From Bacteroidota bacterium (lineage in GTDB: Bacteria > Bacteroidota > Bacteroidia > Chitinophagales > Chitinophagaceae): a stretch of 64,000 bases of DNA. The number at the start of each line of letters is the position of its first letter. Within the stretch, counting starts at the first letter, position 1. Below, piece by piece: positions 34,241-43,386 of this stretch. The DNA lies in contig JAEZGS010000011.1 in assembly GCA_023437225.1 (NCBI GenBank), positions 310,001-374,000 of the forward strand, in the 5' to 3' direction. The notes beneath the pieces are model-generated. The model saw only the letters and a list, made by a program, of their open reading frames with translations, was not told where the DNA came from and did not search any database. The position numbers and the translations under genes are program-made.

Positions 34241-35202
34241 TGGAAAATGAAACGGTAGATCCTGCGAGATTCGAGATGTTCCGTAACAGGCTCACAAAAG
34301 TATATCGCCATGTTTCCAAACTGGCGCGCAAGCAGGGTATAACCTGTTATCGTGTGTATGACCATGACCTGCCTGAATTTCCATTCTGCATCGAAGTGTA
34401 CGAGGGGCTCATATATCTCGCGGAATATCGCCGGCGTCATGGCATGAGCGAGGAAGAACATGAACTATGGCTGGATGAATGCATTCGACTAATAGCTGAG
34501 TTACTCGAGGTTGATGAAGAAAAGATCTACGTAAGACAGCGGCAGCGTAAACAAGGCAGACTTGGGCAATATCAGCGAATTTCGGAAGAACAGGAATTCT
34601 TTACTGTCAGTGAAGCAGGTTTGAAATTTAAAGTGAATCTTAGTGATTATCTCGATACAGGATTGTTTCTCGATCACCGTATCACGCGTGGGATGGTGCG
34701 GAATGAAGCTGCAGGTAAAAACGTTTTAAATCTGTTTTGTTATACAGGATCGTTCTCTGTATATGCAGCGGCAGGGGAGGCGGTAGGAGTTACCTCGGTA
34801 GATCTGTCAAAGACATACCTCAAATGGGCGGAAGATAATTTTGCGCTCAACAATTTAGATGATCCCCACAAGTACCAATTCATTCACGAAGATGTTAAGC
34901 AGTACCTCGATACATTAAGGCCAGGCAGTTTTGATCTAGTTGTGATGGATCCTCCAACCTTTAGTAATAGTAAACGTATGGTGGATTTTCTCGACATACA
35001 GCGCGATCATGTTGAATTGATCAACAAAGTATTGATAGCAATGAAACGGGATGGAATACTTTACTTCAGTACCAACTACCGGAAATTTGTTCTGGATGAA
35101 CCAGCAATCAAAGCATCGTCGATAAAAGACATAACTAAAGCTACTACACCTTTCGATTTCCAGGGGAAGTTATTTCGTTACTGTTACAGAATCATAAAGT
35201 GA
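34240..35202 (+). CDS. RlmK-like class I SAM-dependent rRNA methyltransferase
   Basis: A 320-residue protein that corresponds to the C-terminal half of the two-domain RlmKL enzyme (RlmK part, 23S rRNA m7G2069). The N-terminus FRNRLTKVYRHVSKLARKQGITCYRVYDHDLPEF matches the start of that half; the SAM fold is VLNLFCYTGSFSVYAAAGEA, and the motif IV region is DLVVMDPPTFSNSKRM. The RlmL half is absent, so it acts as a stand-alone RlmK or has another RNA target. The start ATG overlaps the MFS stop. Its own stop lies in the octamer array at 35201. Confidence 0.87.
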   Translation: MENETVDPARFEMFRNRLTKVYRHVSKLARKQGITCYRVYDHDLPEFPFCIEVYEGLIYLAEYRRRHGMSEEEHELWLDECIRLIAELLEVDEEKIYVRQRQRKQGRLGQYQRISEEQEFFTVSEAGLKFKVNLSDYLDTGLFLDHRITRGMVRNEAAGKNVLNLFCYTGSFSVYAAAGEAVGVTSVDLSKTYLKWAEDNFALNNLDDPHKYQFIHEDVKQYLDTLRPGSFDLVVMDPPTFSNSKRMVDFLDIQRDHVELINKVLIAMKRDGILYFSTNYRKFVLDEPAIKASSIKDITKATTPFDFQGKLFRYCYRIIK

Positions 35203-35329
35203 GACAGATAAACAGAGAAACGGTGAAACAGATAAACAGAGAAACGGAGAAACAGAGAAACGGAGAAACAGCAAAATATGTAAGTCTCCGTTTCTCCGAC
35301 TCGCTGTTTCTCCGATGCTCTGACTTTCC
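35201..35329. repeat. Inverted octamer array (GAAACRGA arm and GTTTCTCC arm)
   Basis: Nine exact 8-bp units of GAAACRGA/TAAACAGA type (35201-35272) are followed after a short AT-rich centre by five units in the opposite sense (GTTTCTCC, GACTCGCT, GTTTCTCC, GATGCTCT, GACTTTCC; 35290-35329). The two arms can pair into long hairpins, so the element can act as a terminator on both strands between convergent genes. The methyltransferase stop TGA overlaps the first unit. Confidence 0.93.
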
Positions 35330-35333
35330 AAAC

Positions 35334-36839
35334 CTATCGGGCTGGTATCTCCAGCTTAAGATCTCTCTTCAACATATCATTGCGGTTTGCCATTTCCCAT
35401 GCGGTGTAAAACACAAGTTTTGCTCTCCTGGCAAGGATGTCGTAATTGATCTTATCAGGTGTATCTGTTGCACGATGATAGTCGGCATGAGTTCCATTGA
35501 AATAGAAGATAATGGGAACACCCTTACGTGCAAAGTTGTAATGGTCGCTACGGAAATAAATGCGTTCGGTATCTTTTGGATCGTTGTATTTGTAATCCAG
35601 CTCCATTTTTACATAACGCTTGTTCACCGCTTCACTTATAGGTCTCAGATCGCTGCTTAGTTTGTCGTCACCAACAACATATACATAATTTGTTGAGTCG
35701 CCTTTCGTGCGTTTCGGATCTATCCTTCCGATCATATCGATGTTCAGATTTGCAGTAGTTTTATCGAGTGGGAATACCGGGTTCTCGCTGTAGAAGGCGG
35801 ATCCCCACAGGCCTTTTTCTTCGCCCGATACCGCAAGGAACACCACACTTCTTCTTGGTCCCTTACCTTCTTTTTTTGCCTTCACAAAAGCTTCAGCAAT
35901 CTCTATAAGTGAAACTGTTCCTGATCCATCATCATCCGCTCCGTAATAAATCACGGAATCGCCTCGCTTGCCCAGGTGATCGTAATGAGCAGACAATACA
36001 AGAAATTCATCCTTCTTATCCGATCCTTCCAGCACGCCCATAACATTACTACTCTGTGCAGTCAGTTGCGCCTTTCTAAAATCAAGTGTCAATTCCGTAG
36101 CGAAAGTTTTTACATTACCACTGCCATTGCGTGCCGCATCGTATTCTGCACCCATGATCTTTCGGGCCATATCTTCACTTATATAATAAGTGTTTGGATA
36201 AGTGATTTTCCTGTAACCATTGATAGATTGAAAACCTTTCGTGTTCATTGCACGACGCGGAAAATTTGTTTGCACCACCAGGATGGCAGCAGCACCATTT
36301 TTCATTGCGGCTTCCTGTAGTGCAAAACCCAGGTTGGACCTGCGACCAGTTTGTGGTTGTACATCCGGTTGAAAAACCAGTATTACTTTTCCTTTTACGT
36401 CGATATTATTGTAATCATTCCGCACGGAATCACTTATTCCATTGCCAGCGAAAACCACTTCATTTGCATGGATGGTCTCTGTATGGTTTTGGGAAAGGTT
36501 AAGTGCGAAGTCTTTGTCAAGTGTATACTCTTCGTTTTTAATTCGGATCGATGCGCGTTCCAGTGAATCCTGGAAAACATTAAAATACATCTGGTATCCA
36601 TTGTTAACTGCTGGGGCAAGTCCCACACGACGAAACTCCTGCTCTAAGTATGCAGCAGCCTTGCGTTGCCCTTCAGTAGCGGTTTCGCGGCCTTCCATTT
36701 CTTTCCCGGCAACGATGTACAAATGCTTTTTCAGATCTCCTTCTGTGATGGTATTAGCATACCCGGTCGGATTCCCTGTCTTTTGAGCCATCGATGCTGT
36801 GGCAACGAACATACTCATTAACAAGATGCTTTTTCTCAT
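35334..36839 (-). CDS. M28 family zinc peptidase, exported
   Basis: A 501-residue aminopeptidase-type enzyme. A signal peptide (MRKSILLMSMFVATASMAQ) is followed by a helical region, a protease-associated (PA) insert (about residues 100-240), and the M28 catalytic domain with candidate zinc ligands in SAHYDHLG, YYGADDDGSGTV, SGEEKGLWGS, NIDMIG and HADYHRATDTPD. The general-base Glu is in GEEKG. It is 39 nt downstream of the Uup-type gene on the same strand and might be co-transcribed. Specificity unknown. Confidence 0.9.
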   Translation of the reverse strand: MRKSILLMSMFVATASMAQKTGNPTGYANTITEGDLKKHLYIVAGKEMEGRETATEGQRKAAAYLEQEFRRVGLAPAVNNGYQMYFNVFQDSLERASIRIKNEEYTLDKDFALNLSQNHTETIHANEVVFAGNGISDSVRNDYNNIDVKGKVILVFQPDVQPQTGRRSNLGFALQEAAMKNGAAAILVVQTNFPRRAMNTKGFQSINGYRKITYPNTYYISEDMARKIMGAEYDAARNGSGNVKTFATELTLDFRKAQLTAQSSNVMGVLEGSDKKDEFLVLSAHYDHLGKRGDSVIYYGADDDGSGTVSLIEIAEAFVKAKKEGKGPRRSVVFLAVSGEEKGLWGSAFYSENPVFPLDKTTANLNIDMIGRIDPKRTKGDSTNYVYVVGDDKLSSDLRPISEAVNKRYVKMELDYKYNDPKDTERIYFRSDHYNFARKGVPIIFYFNGTHADYHRATDTPDKINYDILARRAKLVFYTAWEMANRNDMLKRDLKLEIPAR

Positions 36840-36878
36840 GTTGTGATGTTATTTTTTATGGTGTTAACTGTTAAACGG

Positions 36879-38765
36879 TTATTGTGTATCGTCCATGAAT
36901 TCACTTAATTCAAGCCAACGCATTTCTTTCTGATCAAGAAGTGAACTGATCTCTCCAATTCGTCGCGATAATCTTTCAAGTTCTTCAAATCCTTCGCTGC
37001 CGCTGTTCAATTTTTCCTGCACTTCGCGCTTTTCTTTTTCCAGATCGCTGATATCTTTTTGTAATTGTTCAAATTCACGTTTCTCTTTATAAGATATCTT
37101 CCGTTTGGTATCCTGCTTCTTCGATGACAGGTCTTCTTTTTGTTGCGCTGGAAGTTTTAGAGCTTCCTGCTCCTGCGATCTTTGCCATGCGCGATACAAC
37201 GTATAGTTACCGGGGAAATCCCTTACATCACCATCGCCTTCAAAGACGAAGAGGTGATCTACCAGGCGATCCATGAAATACCTGTCGTGCGAAATGATCA
37301 GCAAGCATCCGGCAAATTCACTGAGGAAGTTTTCGAGTACACCAAGTGTAGGAAGGTCCAGGTCGTTTGTAGGTTCATCCAACACCAGGAAGTTCGGATT
37401 GCGGAACAATATCGACAACAAATGCAATCGTCGTTTTTCACCGCCACTAAGTTTCGATATATAGGTGTATTGCTGCTCAGGCGGGAAAAGAAAAAGTTGT
37501 AGAAACTGGGCGGCGCTTAAAGAACCGCCATTCGCCAAAGGAAAATTCTCTGCGATGTTTTTTACAAATTCAATCACCCGTTGATCTTCCTTAACCTGCA
37601 AACCCTGTTGGGAATAATTACCGAAGATTACCGTTTCTCCAATATTCACTTTACCGCTATCGGGTATTTCATTTCCCTGTAGAATGTTGACGAATGTAGA
37701 TTTCCCAACTCCATTTTTCCCGACGATCCCTATGCGTTCTCCTTTTTTAAATGTATAATCGAATCCTTTCAGTATGACCTTCTCACCGTATTTCTTATAG
37801 ATCTTTTTCAATTCGATGATCTTGCCGCCCAACCTGCTCATCTTCACCTGCAATTCCATCTGTTGATCTTCGATGCGCCGTTTCGCCTTCGATTCAACAT
37901 CGGCAAAAGCGTCCACGCGACTCTTTGATTTTGTTGTCCTTGCCTTCGGTTGTTTCCGGATCCATTCTAGCTCTTTGCGGTAAAGATTACGCGCTTTATC
38001 GATGCTTGCAGATTCGCTTTCAATGCGTGCCGCCTTCTTTTCGACATACTCTTCATAATCGCCCTTGTAAACAAAAAGACTGTCGTTGTCCAATTCCCAG
38101 ATCTCTTCGCATACGGCATCAAGGAAATACCGGTCGTGTGTTACAAGGAGAAGGGTCACCTTTTCCTGGTTGAGATAGTGTTCAAGCCATTCTACCATTT
38201 CAACATCCAGGTGGTTGGTAGGTTCATCCATGATCAGCAATACATGGCGATGCTCAAAGCCAATATCAATCAGCGTTTTGGCCAGTGCAACGCGTTTGCG
38301 CTGCCCCCCTGATAAGCTTCCAACGGGTTGGTCCAGCTGATGAATGTTTAGTTTACCAAATATCTGTTTCACCTTGGCATCAAAGTCCCATGCGCCAAGC
38401 TCATCCATTCGAATGATCGCTTCGCTCAATGCTGCGGCATCGGCATGCTCACTAGCCAACTCATAGGATTTTATTGCATTTATTACGGGGTGATCGTGGT
38501 GGAAAATGTTCTCAATTATCGTCGCTTCTTCCCTAAACACAGGCTCCTGCTCGAACAATGCAACGGAAACGTCTTTATGGATCCAGACGGTTCCTGCATC
38601 GGCGGTATCTAATCCTGAAAGGATCCTTAATAATGTGCTTTTGCCACTACCATTGCGGGCAACCAGTGCGATTTTGTCGCCTTCCTCGATATGAAATGAA
38701 ATGTTCTCAAATAAACTTCGAACTCCGAATGACTTGGTGAGCCCCTCAACTGAAACATAGTGCAT
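36879..38765 (-). CDS. ABC-F family ATPase, Uup-like
   Basis: A 628-residue soluble protein with two ABC ATPase domains. The first Walker A is ARNGSGKST (Ala in place of the first Gly), the second GKNGVGKST; both signatures are intact (LSGGQRKR, LSGGEKRR), as are Walker B motifs LDEPTN. The C-terminal region (about 545-628) is a coiled coil, as in Uup, which is linked to DNA or ribosome handling. A minus-strand TATATTTG box ends 4 nt before the ATG, so the mRNA is probably leaderless. Divergent from the ICMT-like gene. Confidence 0.9.
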   Translation of the reverse strand: MHYVSVEGLTKSFGVRSLFENISFHIEEGDKIALVARNGSGKSTLLRILSGLDTADAGTVWIHKDVSVALFEQEPVFREEATIIENIFHHDHPVINAIKSYELASEHADAAALSEAIIRMDELGAWDFDAKVKQIFGKLNIHQLDQPVGSLSGGQRKRVALAKTLIDIGFEHRHVLLIMDEPTNHLDVEMVEWLEHYLNQEKVTLLLVTHDRYFLDAVCEEIWELDNDSLFVYKGDYEEYVEKKAARIESESASIDKARNLYRKELEWIRKQPKARTTKSKSRVDAFADVESKAKRRIEDQQMELQVKMSRLGGKIIELKKIYKKYGEKVILKGFDYTFKKGERIGIVGKNGVGKSTFVNILQGNEIPDSGKVNIGETVIFGNYSQQGLQVKEDQRVIEFVKNIAENFPLANGGSLSAAQFLQLFLFPPEQQYTYISKLSGGEKRRLHLLSILFRNPNFLVLDEPTNDLDLPTLGVLENFLSEFAGCLLIISHDRYFMDRLVDHLFVFEGDGDVRDFPGNYTLYRAWQRSQEQEALKLPAQQKEDLSSKKQDTKRKISYKEKREFEQLQKDISDLEKEKREVQEKLNSGSEGFEELERLSRRIGEISSLLDQKEMRWLELSEFMDDTQ

Positions 38766-38769
38766 CCGG

Positions 38770-38777
38770 CAAATATA
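38770..38777 (-). promoter_or_regulatory. -7 promoter box of the Uup-like gene, 4 nt from ATG
   Basis: TATATTTG on the minus strand followed by CCGG and then the ATG at 38765. Confidence 0.65.
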
Positions 38778-38855
38778 TTGATTTGGTGGTTCGCAGGTAT
38801 TCCGTGGCTCGATGGTATGTTTTTTATAACATTCGTTGTCTCAAACATCCACGAG

Positions 38856-39476
38856 ATGATAGAAACGCATGTGCTGCTGGTTTTGGGATGGATGGTCTTT
38901 GGCTTCCTTCACAGTTTGCTGGCATCGGGGTTTGTAAAGGATCGCCTGGTGCCAACATTTGGAACATATTACAGGCTCATGTATTCGTTGTTTGCGTTGC
39001 TTTCATTATCAGCTCTGTTATACTACCAGTTTTCCATATCGTCGGTTCTCCTGTTTGCACCGCAATACTGGCTACTGGCCATATCATTGATCAGCATGAT
39101 ATTGATGGGCATTTCCATGCGTACGTATTTTAAATTCCTGAGTGGGGTCGATGTGCTCACCAAAACGAAAGTTACCAGTGAATTACAGGTTACCGGGATG
39201 CATGCTTACACCAGGCATCCTCTCTACCTTTCCACATTGTTGTTCGCATGGAGTCTTGCAGGAGTTTTGCCATATCTGTCCCATCTACTCGGGGTATTGA
39301 TAATGACTATTTACACCGTCTATGGAGCGCAACTTGAAGAGAAAAAGCTTCACGTCCAATATGGTCAGAAGTATGCAAATTATTCGCGAGAAGTGCCGAT
39401 GTTCATTCCCTGGAAATGGCTGGCTTCTTTCATTTTTTCAGGAACTTCAAACAAACAGGTGAGGGAACATCGATAA
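38856..39476 (+). CDS. Isoprenylcysteine carboxyl methyltransferase (ICMT)/NnrU-like membrane protein
   Basis: A 206-residue protein with about five membrane helices and the ICMT/PEMT motif (ELQVTGMHAYTRHPLYLSTL) near residue 108, ending with the conserved EEKKLHVQYGQKYANYSREV. Several ATGs are possible; the one at 38856 begins the first good helix (MIETHVLLVLGWMVFGFLHS), while 38817 would add 13 residues and 38760 would run into the divergent Uup gene. The 3' end overlaps the convergent lactonase-like gene by 47 nt. The methyl acceptor is unknown. Confidence 0.75.
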   Translation: MIETHVLLVLGWMVFGFLHSLLASGFVKDRLVPTFGTYYRLMYSLFALLSLSALLYYQFSISSVLLFAPQYWLLAISLISMILMGISMRTYFKFLSGVDVLTKTKVTSELQVTGMHAYTRHPLYLSTLLFAWSLAGVLPYLSHLLGVLIMTIYTVYGAQLEEKKLHVQYGQKYANYSREVPMFIPWKWLASFIFSGTSNKQVREHR

Positions 39477-40545
39477 TGGTGCCGGTTTCAGATAACAAGC
39501 CTGTTTTCTTATCGCGCTTAAATACCACGATATTATTGCTTTGCTGGTTGGCAACAAGCAGGTAATTACCAGTAGGATCAAGGGCAAAATTGCGCGGGGT
39601 ATTTCCTAATGTCGATTGAAATCCTTTAGTAGTGAGCTTCCCAGTGGATGGGTCAATGCTGAAGATCGCGATGGTATTTGATGCGGCCCTGTTGGACGCA
39701 TATAAGAATTTTCCGTCTGAAGAAATATGAATATCAGCGCTTCCCTTTGTGTCAGTGTAATCATCGGGGTGTGCACTAACCGTTTGAATGTTCTTCATTT
39801 GCCCGTTTGAAAATTCAAAGGCAGAGACATTACCAGACATTTCTTCCATGAGGTAGATCCATTTACGGTTGGGGTGAAAACTGATGTGTCTCGGTCCCGC
39901 GCCGGGGCTCACTTCTGCAGCAAATCCGGCAGATTCATCAATTGGCATTGAAGCAGAAGCATTGAACGGATACACCATAACCTTATCAATGCCAAGGTCC
40001 GGTACAAACAAAAATTTCTGATCCGGTGAGATGCGTGTGGAATGAACGTGTGCTTTTTCCTGGCGCATCTTGTTTTCCCCTGAGCCTGTATGTTGGATCA
40101 ACTGAACATATGGCGACAATCTCCCTTCGGTTGATTTAAATACAGATAAGTTGCCACCGCTGTAATTGCCGGCAACTACAAAATTGCCTTTCTTATCTAC
40201 GTCCACATAACATGGATGGTCGCCGCCAGTCGGCTGGTTATTCAAAAACCTGAGGTTGCCGGTTTTTTTATCGATGGCAAAGGAAGATAATGAGCCAGGC
40301 TTTTCACCACCGGTTTCGTTAACTGCATACAGATATCTTCCATCTGATGAAACGGCGATGTAGGAAGGATTTTCGATGCCATCAGCAAATCCGAGGGGAG
40401 TTATTTTGCCGCTTGATGCGTTAAAATCGAAGATGTAAATTCCCTTGCTTTCTCCCGTTGTATAAGTACCGGTGTACAGATAATAGTGTTGTGCTTGTAC
40501 AGCAACGCCAGCCAGCATCATTATGGTAAGGATAAAATATTTCAT
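39430..40545 (-). CDS. Lactonase-fold beta-propeller protein (6-phosphogluconolactonase family), exported
   Basis: A 371-residue protein of the YbhE/lactonase type. A signal peptide (MKYFILTIMMLAGVAVQAQ) is unusual for a cytosolic 6-phosphogluconolactonase, so a periplasmic lactone or another substrate is more likely. Repeated blades include YIAVSSDGRYLYAVNE, ISPDQKFLFVPDLG, HPNRKWIYLMEE, ISSDGKFLYASNRA and LDPTGNYLLVANQQSNN. It follows the MgtC-like gene after 28 nt and probably shares its operon. The stop lies inside the convergent ICMT-like gene. Confidence 0.85.
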   Translation of the reverse strand: MKYFILTIMMLAGVAVQAQHYYLYTGTYTTGESKGIYIFDFNASSGKITPLGFADGIENPSYIAVSSDGRYLYAVNETGGEKPGSLSSFAIDKKTGNLRFLNNQPTGGDHPCYVDVDKKGNFVVAGNYSGGNLSVFKSTEGRLSPYVQLIQHTGSGENKMRQEKAHVHSTRISPDQKFLFVPDLGIDKVMVYPFNASASMPIDESAGFAAEVSPGAGPRHISFHPNRKWIYLMEEMSGNVSAFEFSNGQMKNIQTVSAHPDDYTDTKGSADIHISSDGKFLYASNRAASNTIAIFSIDPSTGKLTTKGFQSTLGNTPRNFALDPTGNYLLVANQQSNNIVVFKRDKKTGLLSETGTIIDVPSPVCLKFLKK

Positions 40546-40573
40546 CTGATCAAGTTAGGATTTTTTTCCCCGG

Positions 40574-41206
40574 TTAGAAATCAAATTCTTTTATTGATTC
40601 ATCCGCCAGTATCAGGCGGATAAATTCTTCGTGTTTTTTTTCGGAGCCCCGAACCGACCAGCTTCCGCTGATGCGGCCATCTATCAGGTTTTGCTTGTTT
40701 CTTTTGTAATGAAGTTTGCAAGTGTGCATGATCTCTTCATATCGATGCAATGTTTCATTTTTGTAATGACAGACGATCCGGTATTCGCGCACCTGGTTTG
40801 TTCTCTCTATCCATTCTTCGAGCCTTGTCATGTAGGAAAGCGCTATGAACGAAAGTCCGGCGCCTGCTATCGAGATCCAATAATACCCGGCACCAATACC
40901 CATTCCCATTGCGGCCGTTGCCCAAACAGAAGCGGCGGTGGTAAGGCCTTTGACCCGGTTGTCTTCTTTAAAAATGACTCCGGCGCCCAGGAAGCCGATA
41001 CCCGTCACAATATTGGAAGCGATCCTGTCAGATTCCGTCCCGGCACCTATCATTATAGAAAAGATCGTGTACATACATGACCCAAGCGATATGAGCATCA
41101 GGGTGCGTAAGCCCGCGGCCTTGCTTACGTATTCGCGTTCGGCACCGATAAGGCCGCCAATAGCGATAGCCAGAACAAGTCGGAGGAGGTATTCAGTTAT
41201 TGGCAT
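40574..41206 (-). CDS. MgtC/SapB family membrane protein
   Basis: A 210-residue protein with four to five membrane helices and the family core LRLVLAIAIGGLIGAEREY, AAGLRTLMLISLGSC and GIGFLGAGVIFKEDNRVKGLTTAASVWATAAMG. The C-terminal soluble domain (about 145-210) resembles an ACT-like domain. MgtC relatives affect Mg homeostasis or phosphate uptake, so the function is only broadly assigned. The ATG at 41206 is chosen because homology begins MPITEYLL; upstream in-frame codons encode no conserved sequence. It leads the lactonase-like gene. Confidence 0.88.
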   Translation of the reverse strand: MPITEYLLRLVLAIAIGGLIGAEREYVSKAAGLRTLMLISLGSCMYTIFSIMIGAGTESDRIASNIVTGIGFLGAGVIFKEDNRVKGLTTAASVWATAAMGMGIGAGYYWISIAGAGLSFIALSYMTRLEEWIERTNQVREYRIVCHYKNETLHRYEEIMHTCKLHYKRNKQNLIDGRISGSWSVRGSEKKHEEFIRLILADESIKEFDF

Positions 41207-41244
41207 GAGTGAAGATATGGCACAGCATTTTTTTATGCAACAAC

Positions 41245-41865
41245 ATGATGGACAATCAGGATTCAAGAAAAATCGTACCTGAACAACAGGTAGGGTCTGC
41301 AACGAATGTGGAATACACATATGCGGCAGCTTCCCCGCAGGAAGCAAGGGTAGTGTTTGAAGAAGCAGTTAAGAAACTACTCGACGTTAACCATTGGAAC
41401 GATTATGCCGGAAAGGGCACGGCTGATTTTACGGTGATCGATATGAGCGGAAAGGAAACTGAAGCGCCATTGCAAAAAGGTTTTTATTTTAAGATCGATA
41501 TTCCCGGGCCGGGCACTTTTGCGGGTGATGGCTTCGATTGGGTGCAGGTCGAAGCAATTGATTCAAGCAGCAATGAAGCGGAGGACTGGGAAAGCGTAGC
41601 AGTGAGGGTGCGCCCCACCTCGAACCCTACAAAACAGGGAGACGATGTTGCACATTTCTTTTCCGCCGATGCCACGAGTAATTTCGTTGTCAGGCGTGAA
41701 AAGACTAATATCATTGCGGGAGTATATGGACGTAATGAAATTCCAAACACTGCGGCAAAAAATCCCGTAGATAAAACAAGGAACGCCGCGATTGGACTGA
41801 CAGCAGTTTCAGGGGCGTCTTCCGTCCAATGGAACGCACTGGTAAAAGCTATTATTGGTAAATAA
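41245..41865 (+). CDS. Conserved hypothetical protein
   Basis: A 206-residue soluble protein with no signal peptide or membrane helix. It has mixed alpha/beta content with a GKGTADFTVIDMSGKETEAPLQKG segment, a glycine/proline strand (IDIPGPGTFAGDGFDWVQVEAI) and RVRPTSNPTKQGDDVAHFFS. I do not recognise the family. The ATG pair at 41245/41248 is the likely start. It is the first gene of a unit with EcsC and the YedK-type gene (1-nt gap to EcsC). Confidence 0.7.
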   Translation: MMDNQDSRKIVPEQQVGSATNVEYTYAAASPQEARVVFEEAVKKLLDVNHWNDYAGKGTADFTVIDMSGKETEAPLQKGFYFKIDIPGPGTFAGDGFDWVQVEAIDSSSNEAEDWESVAVRVRPTSNPTKQGDDVAHFFSADATSNFVVRREKTNIIAGVYGRNEIPNTAAKNPVDKTRNAAIGLTAVSGASSVQWNALVKAIIGK

Positions 41866-41866
41866 C

Positions 41867-42622
41867 ATGAAACAGTACGAGCAACGCATAGTTCGGGAAT
41901 ATTCAGTTTGGAAGCGCAGGGTTACAAGAGACCCTTCGTTTGCCAGCAAGATGGCGCGTTCTGCCCAAACGAAGATCAACGATATGATCCCCGATAAAGT
42001 GCATAATGCCATAACCGCCACAATTAAGCAGATGGTGCGCGGGGTGCTGTTCGGTGTAAAATATACAGTACCCGATGTCAGGGCTGACCTGTCGTTAGAA
42101 GAACGTGAGAAACTCGTACTTGAGCGCATTGATTTTTATAAGAAAACTGCAGCCACCGAAGGAGGTATAACGGGTATGGGTGGTCTGTTGATGGGCCTGG
42201 CGGACTTTCCGATCCTGCTAAGTCTAAAACTGAAACTGCTTTACGATATCGCCACTATTTATGGATATGACCTCGATGATTTTACAGAGCGATTATACCT
42301 GTTGAATATCTTTCAGCTTGCTTTTTCGAGTCAGCAGCATCGTAATAAAATCTTTGGTGAGATGGAACACTGGCGTGAAAAGGCACAGCACCTTCCAAAA
42401 GATATCCACGAATTTGACTGGCGAACTTTTCAGCAGGAATATAGAGATCATATTGACCTGGCAAAAATGGCGCAGTTGATCCCGGTCGTCGGTGCGCTCG
42501 TTGGATTTGTTGTAAATTACAATCTCATTGTCCGACTGGGTGAATATGCAATGAATTCGTATCGTATGCGCCTGGTAGAAGAGAATCCCCAACTGATGTC
42601 TGCTTACATTAATACGCGGTAA
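41867..42622 (+). CDS. EcsC family protein
   Basis: A 251-residue protein of the EcsC family, named after an uncharacterised gene near a Bacillus ABC transporter. Two hydrophobic stretches are visible: GITGMGGLLMGLADFPILLSL (about residue 105) and a C-terminal one, LIPVVGALVGFVVNYNLIVRL. Between them runs a helical region. The family may associate with membranes. The ATG at 41867 lies 1 nt after the preceding stop; the next gene starts 2 nt after its own stop. Confidence 0.8.
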   Translation: MKQYEQRIVREYSVWKRRVTRDPSFASKMARSAQTKINDMIPDKVHNAITATIKQMVRGVLFGVKYTVPDVRADLSLEEREKLVLERIDFYKKTAATEGGITGMGGLLMGLADFPILLSLKLKLLYDIATIYGYDLDDFTERLYLLNIFQLAFSSQQHRNKIFGEMEHWREKAQHLPKDIHEFDWRTFQQEYRDHIDLAKMAQLIPVVGALVGFVVNYNLIVRLGEYAMNSYRMRLVEENPQLMSAYINTR

Positions 42623-42624
42623 TT

Positions 42625-43386
42625 ATGTGTTACGATATATCGCTTAATGCTCCGATTGAATTAATAACTGAACAATTGCCGGATCTTGAAGTCGACCCGC
42701 AACTTGAAATCGATTTCTCTACTACGATGCATGTGCTTGCGCAATCGTTTCGTAAGTACCCGGTCGTATACAGAGAAGATGGACAACTAAAAATGCGCTT
42801 GTTCGAGTGGGGTGTAATTGCATCCTATATGAATACTCCGGAAAAAATAAAACAATCACGGGCCTCGATGTGTAATGCACGCAGCGAAAAGATCCTTGAA
42901 AGGGCATCTGCATGGAACCGCATGCGAAGGCAGCGTTGTCTGGTTCCTGTAAATGGATTCTTTGAACACCGCGAGATCGCCGGCTGGAAAAATAAAGTCC
43001 CATATTACATACACCAGCCGGGGAGAAAGGTTTCGTTCCTTGCAGGCATCTATAATTATTCACCTATACCCGATGTTGAAACCGGCGAGGTAAAGGGAAC
43101 GTTTGCAATTGTAACCCGTCCCGCCAATGAATTAATGAAGAAGATACATAATGGCGGACCCAACAAACACAGAATGCCCATCATCCTGAATGATCTTAGT
43201 TTATTGCCATGGCTCGACCGATCTCTAAGTGATGAACAGTTGCAGGCGATACTCGAATCGGAGTTCCCTGCCTCTGAAATGCATGCGTGGCCAGTGTTCT
43301 CTATTCGCACAACAAAGCAGAGGCCCGATGGAAAGATGTGTTTTGAACCTTTTGAATGGGAATCATTGCCGGACCTGAGTGATTAG
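42625..43386 (+). CDS. SOS response-associated peptidase family (YedK/HMCES) DNA-protein crosslinker
   Basis: A 253-residue protein of the YedK/HMCES family, which covalently protects abasic sites in single-stranded DNA through Cys2. The N-terminal MCYDI gives Cys2 after Met removal; NARSEKI (near residue 90), RCLVPVNGFFEH (near 113) and GPNKHRMPII (near 175) hold the other conserved residues. Family and motifs are clear. Its stop overlaps the convergent J-domain gene's stop by 3 nt. No LexA box is seen upstream, and it is read from the operon of the two preceding genes. Confidence 0.92.
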   Translation: MCYDISLNAPIELITEQLPDLEVDPQLEIDFSTTMHVLAQSFRKYPVVYREDGQLKMRLFEWGVIASYMNTPEKIKQSRASMCNARSEKILERASAWNRMRRQRCLVPVNGFFEHREIAGWKNKVPYYIHQPGRKVSFLAGIYNYSPIPDVETGEVKGTFAIVTRPANELMKKIHNGGPNKHRMPIILNDLSLLPWLDRSLSDEQLQAILESEFPASEMHAWPVFSIRTTKQRPDGKMCFEPFEWESLPDLSD

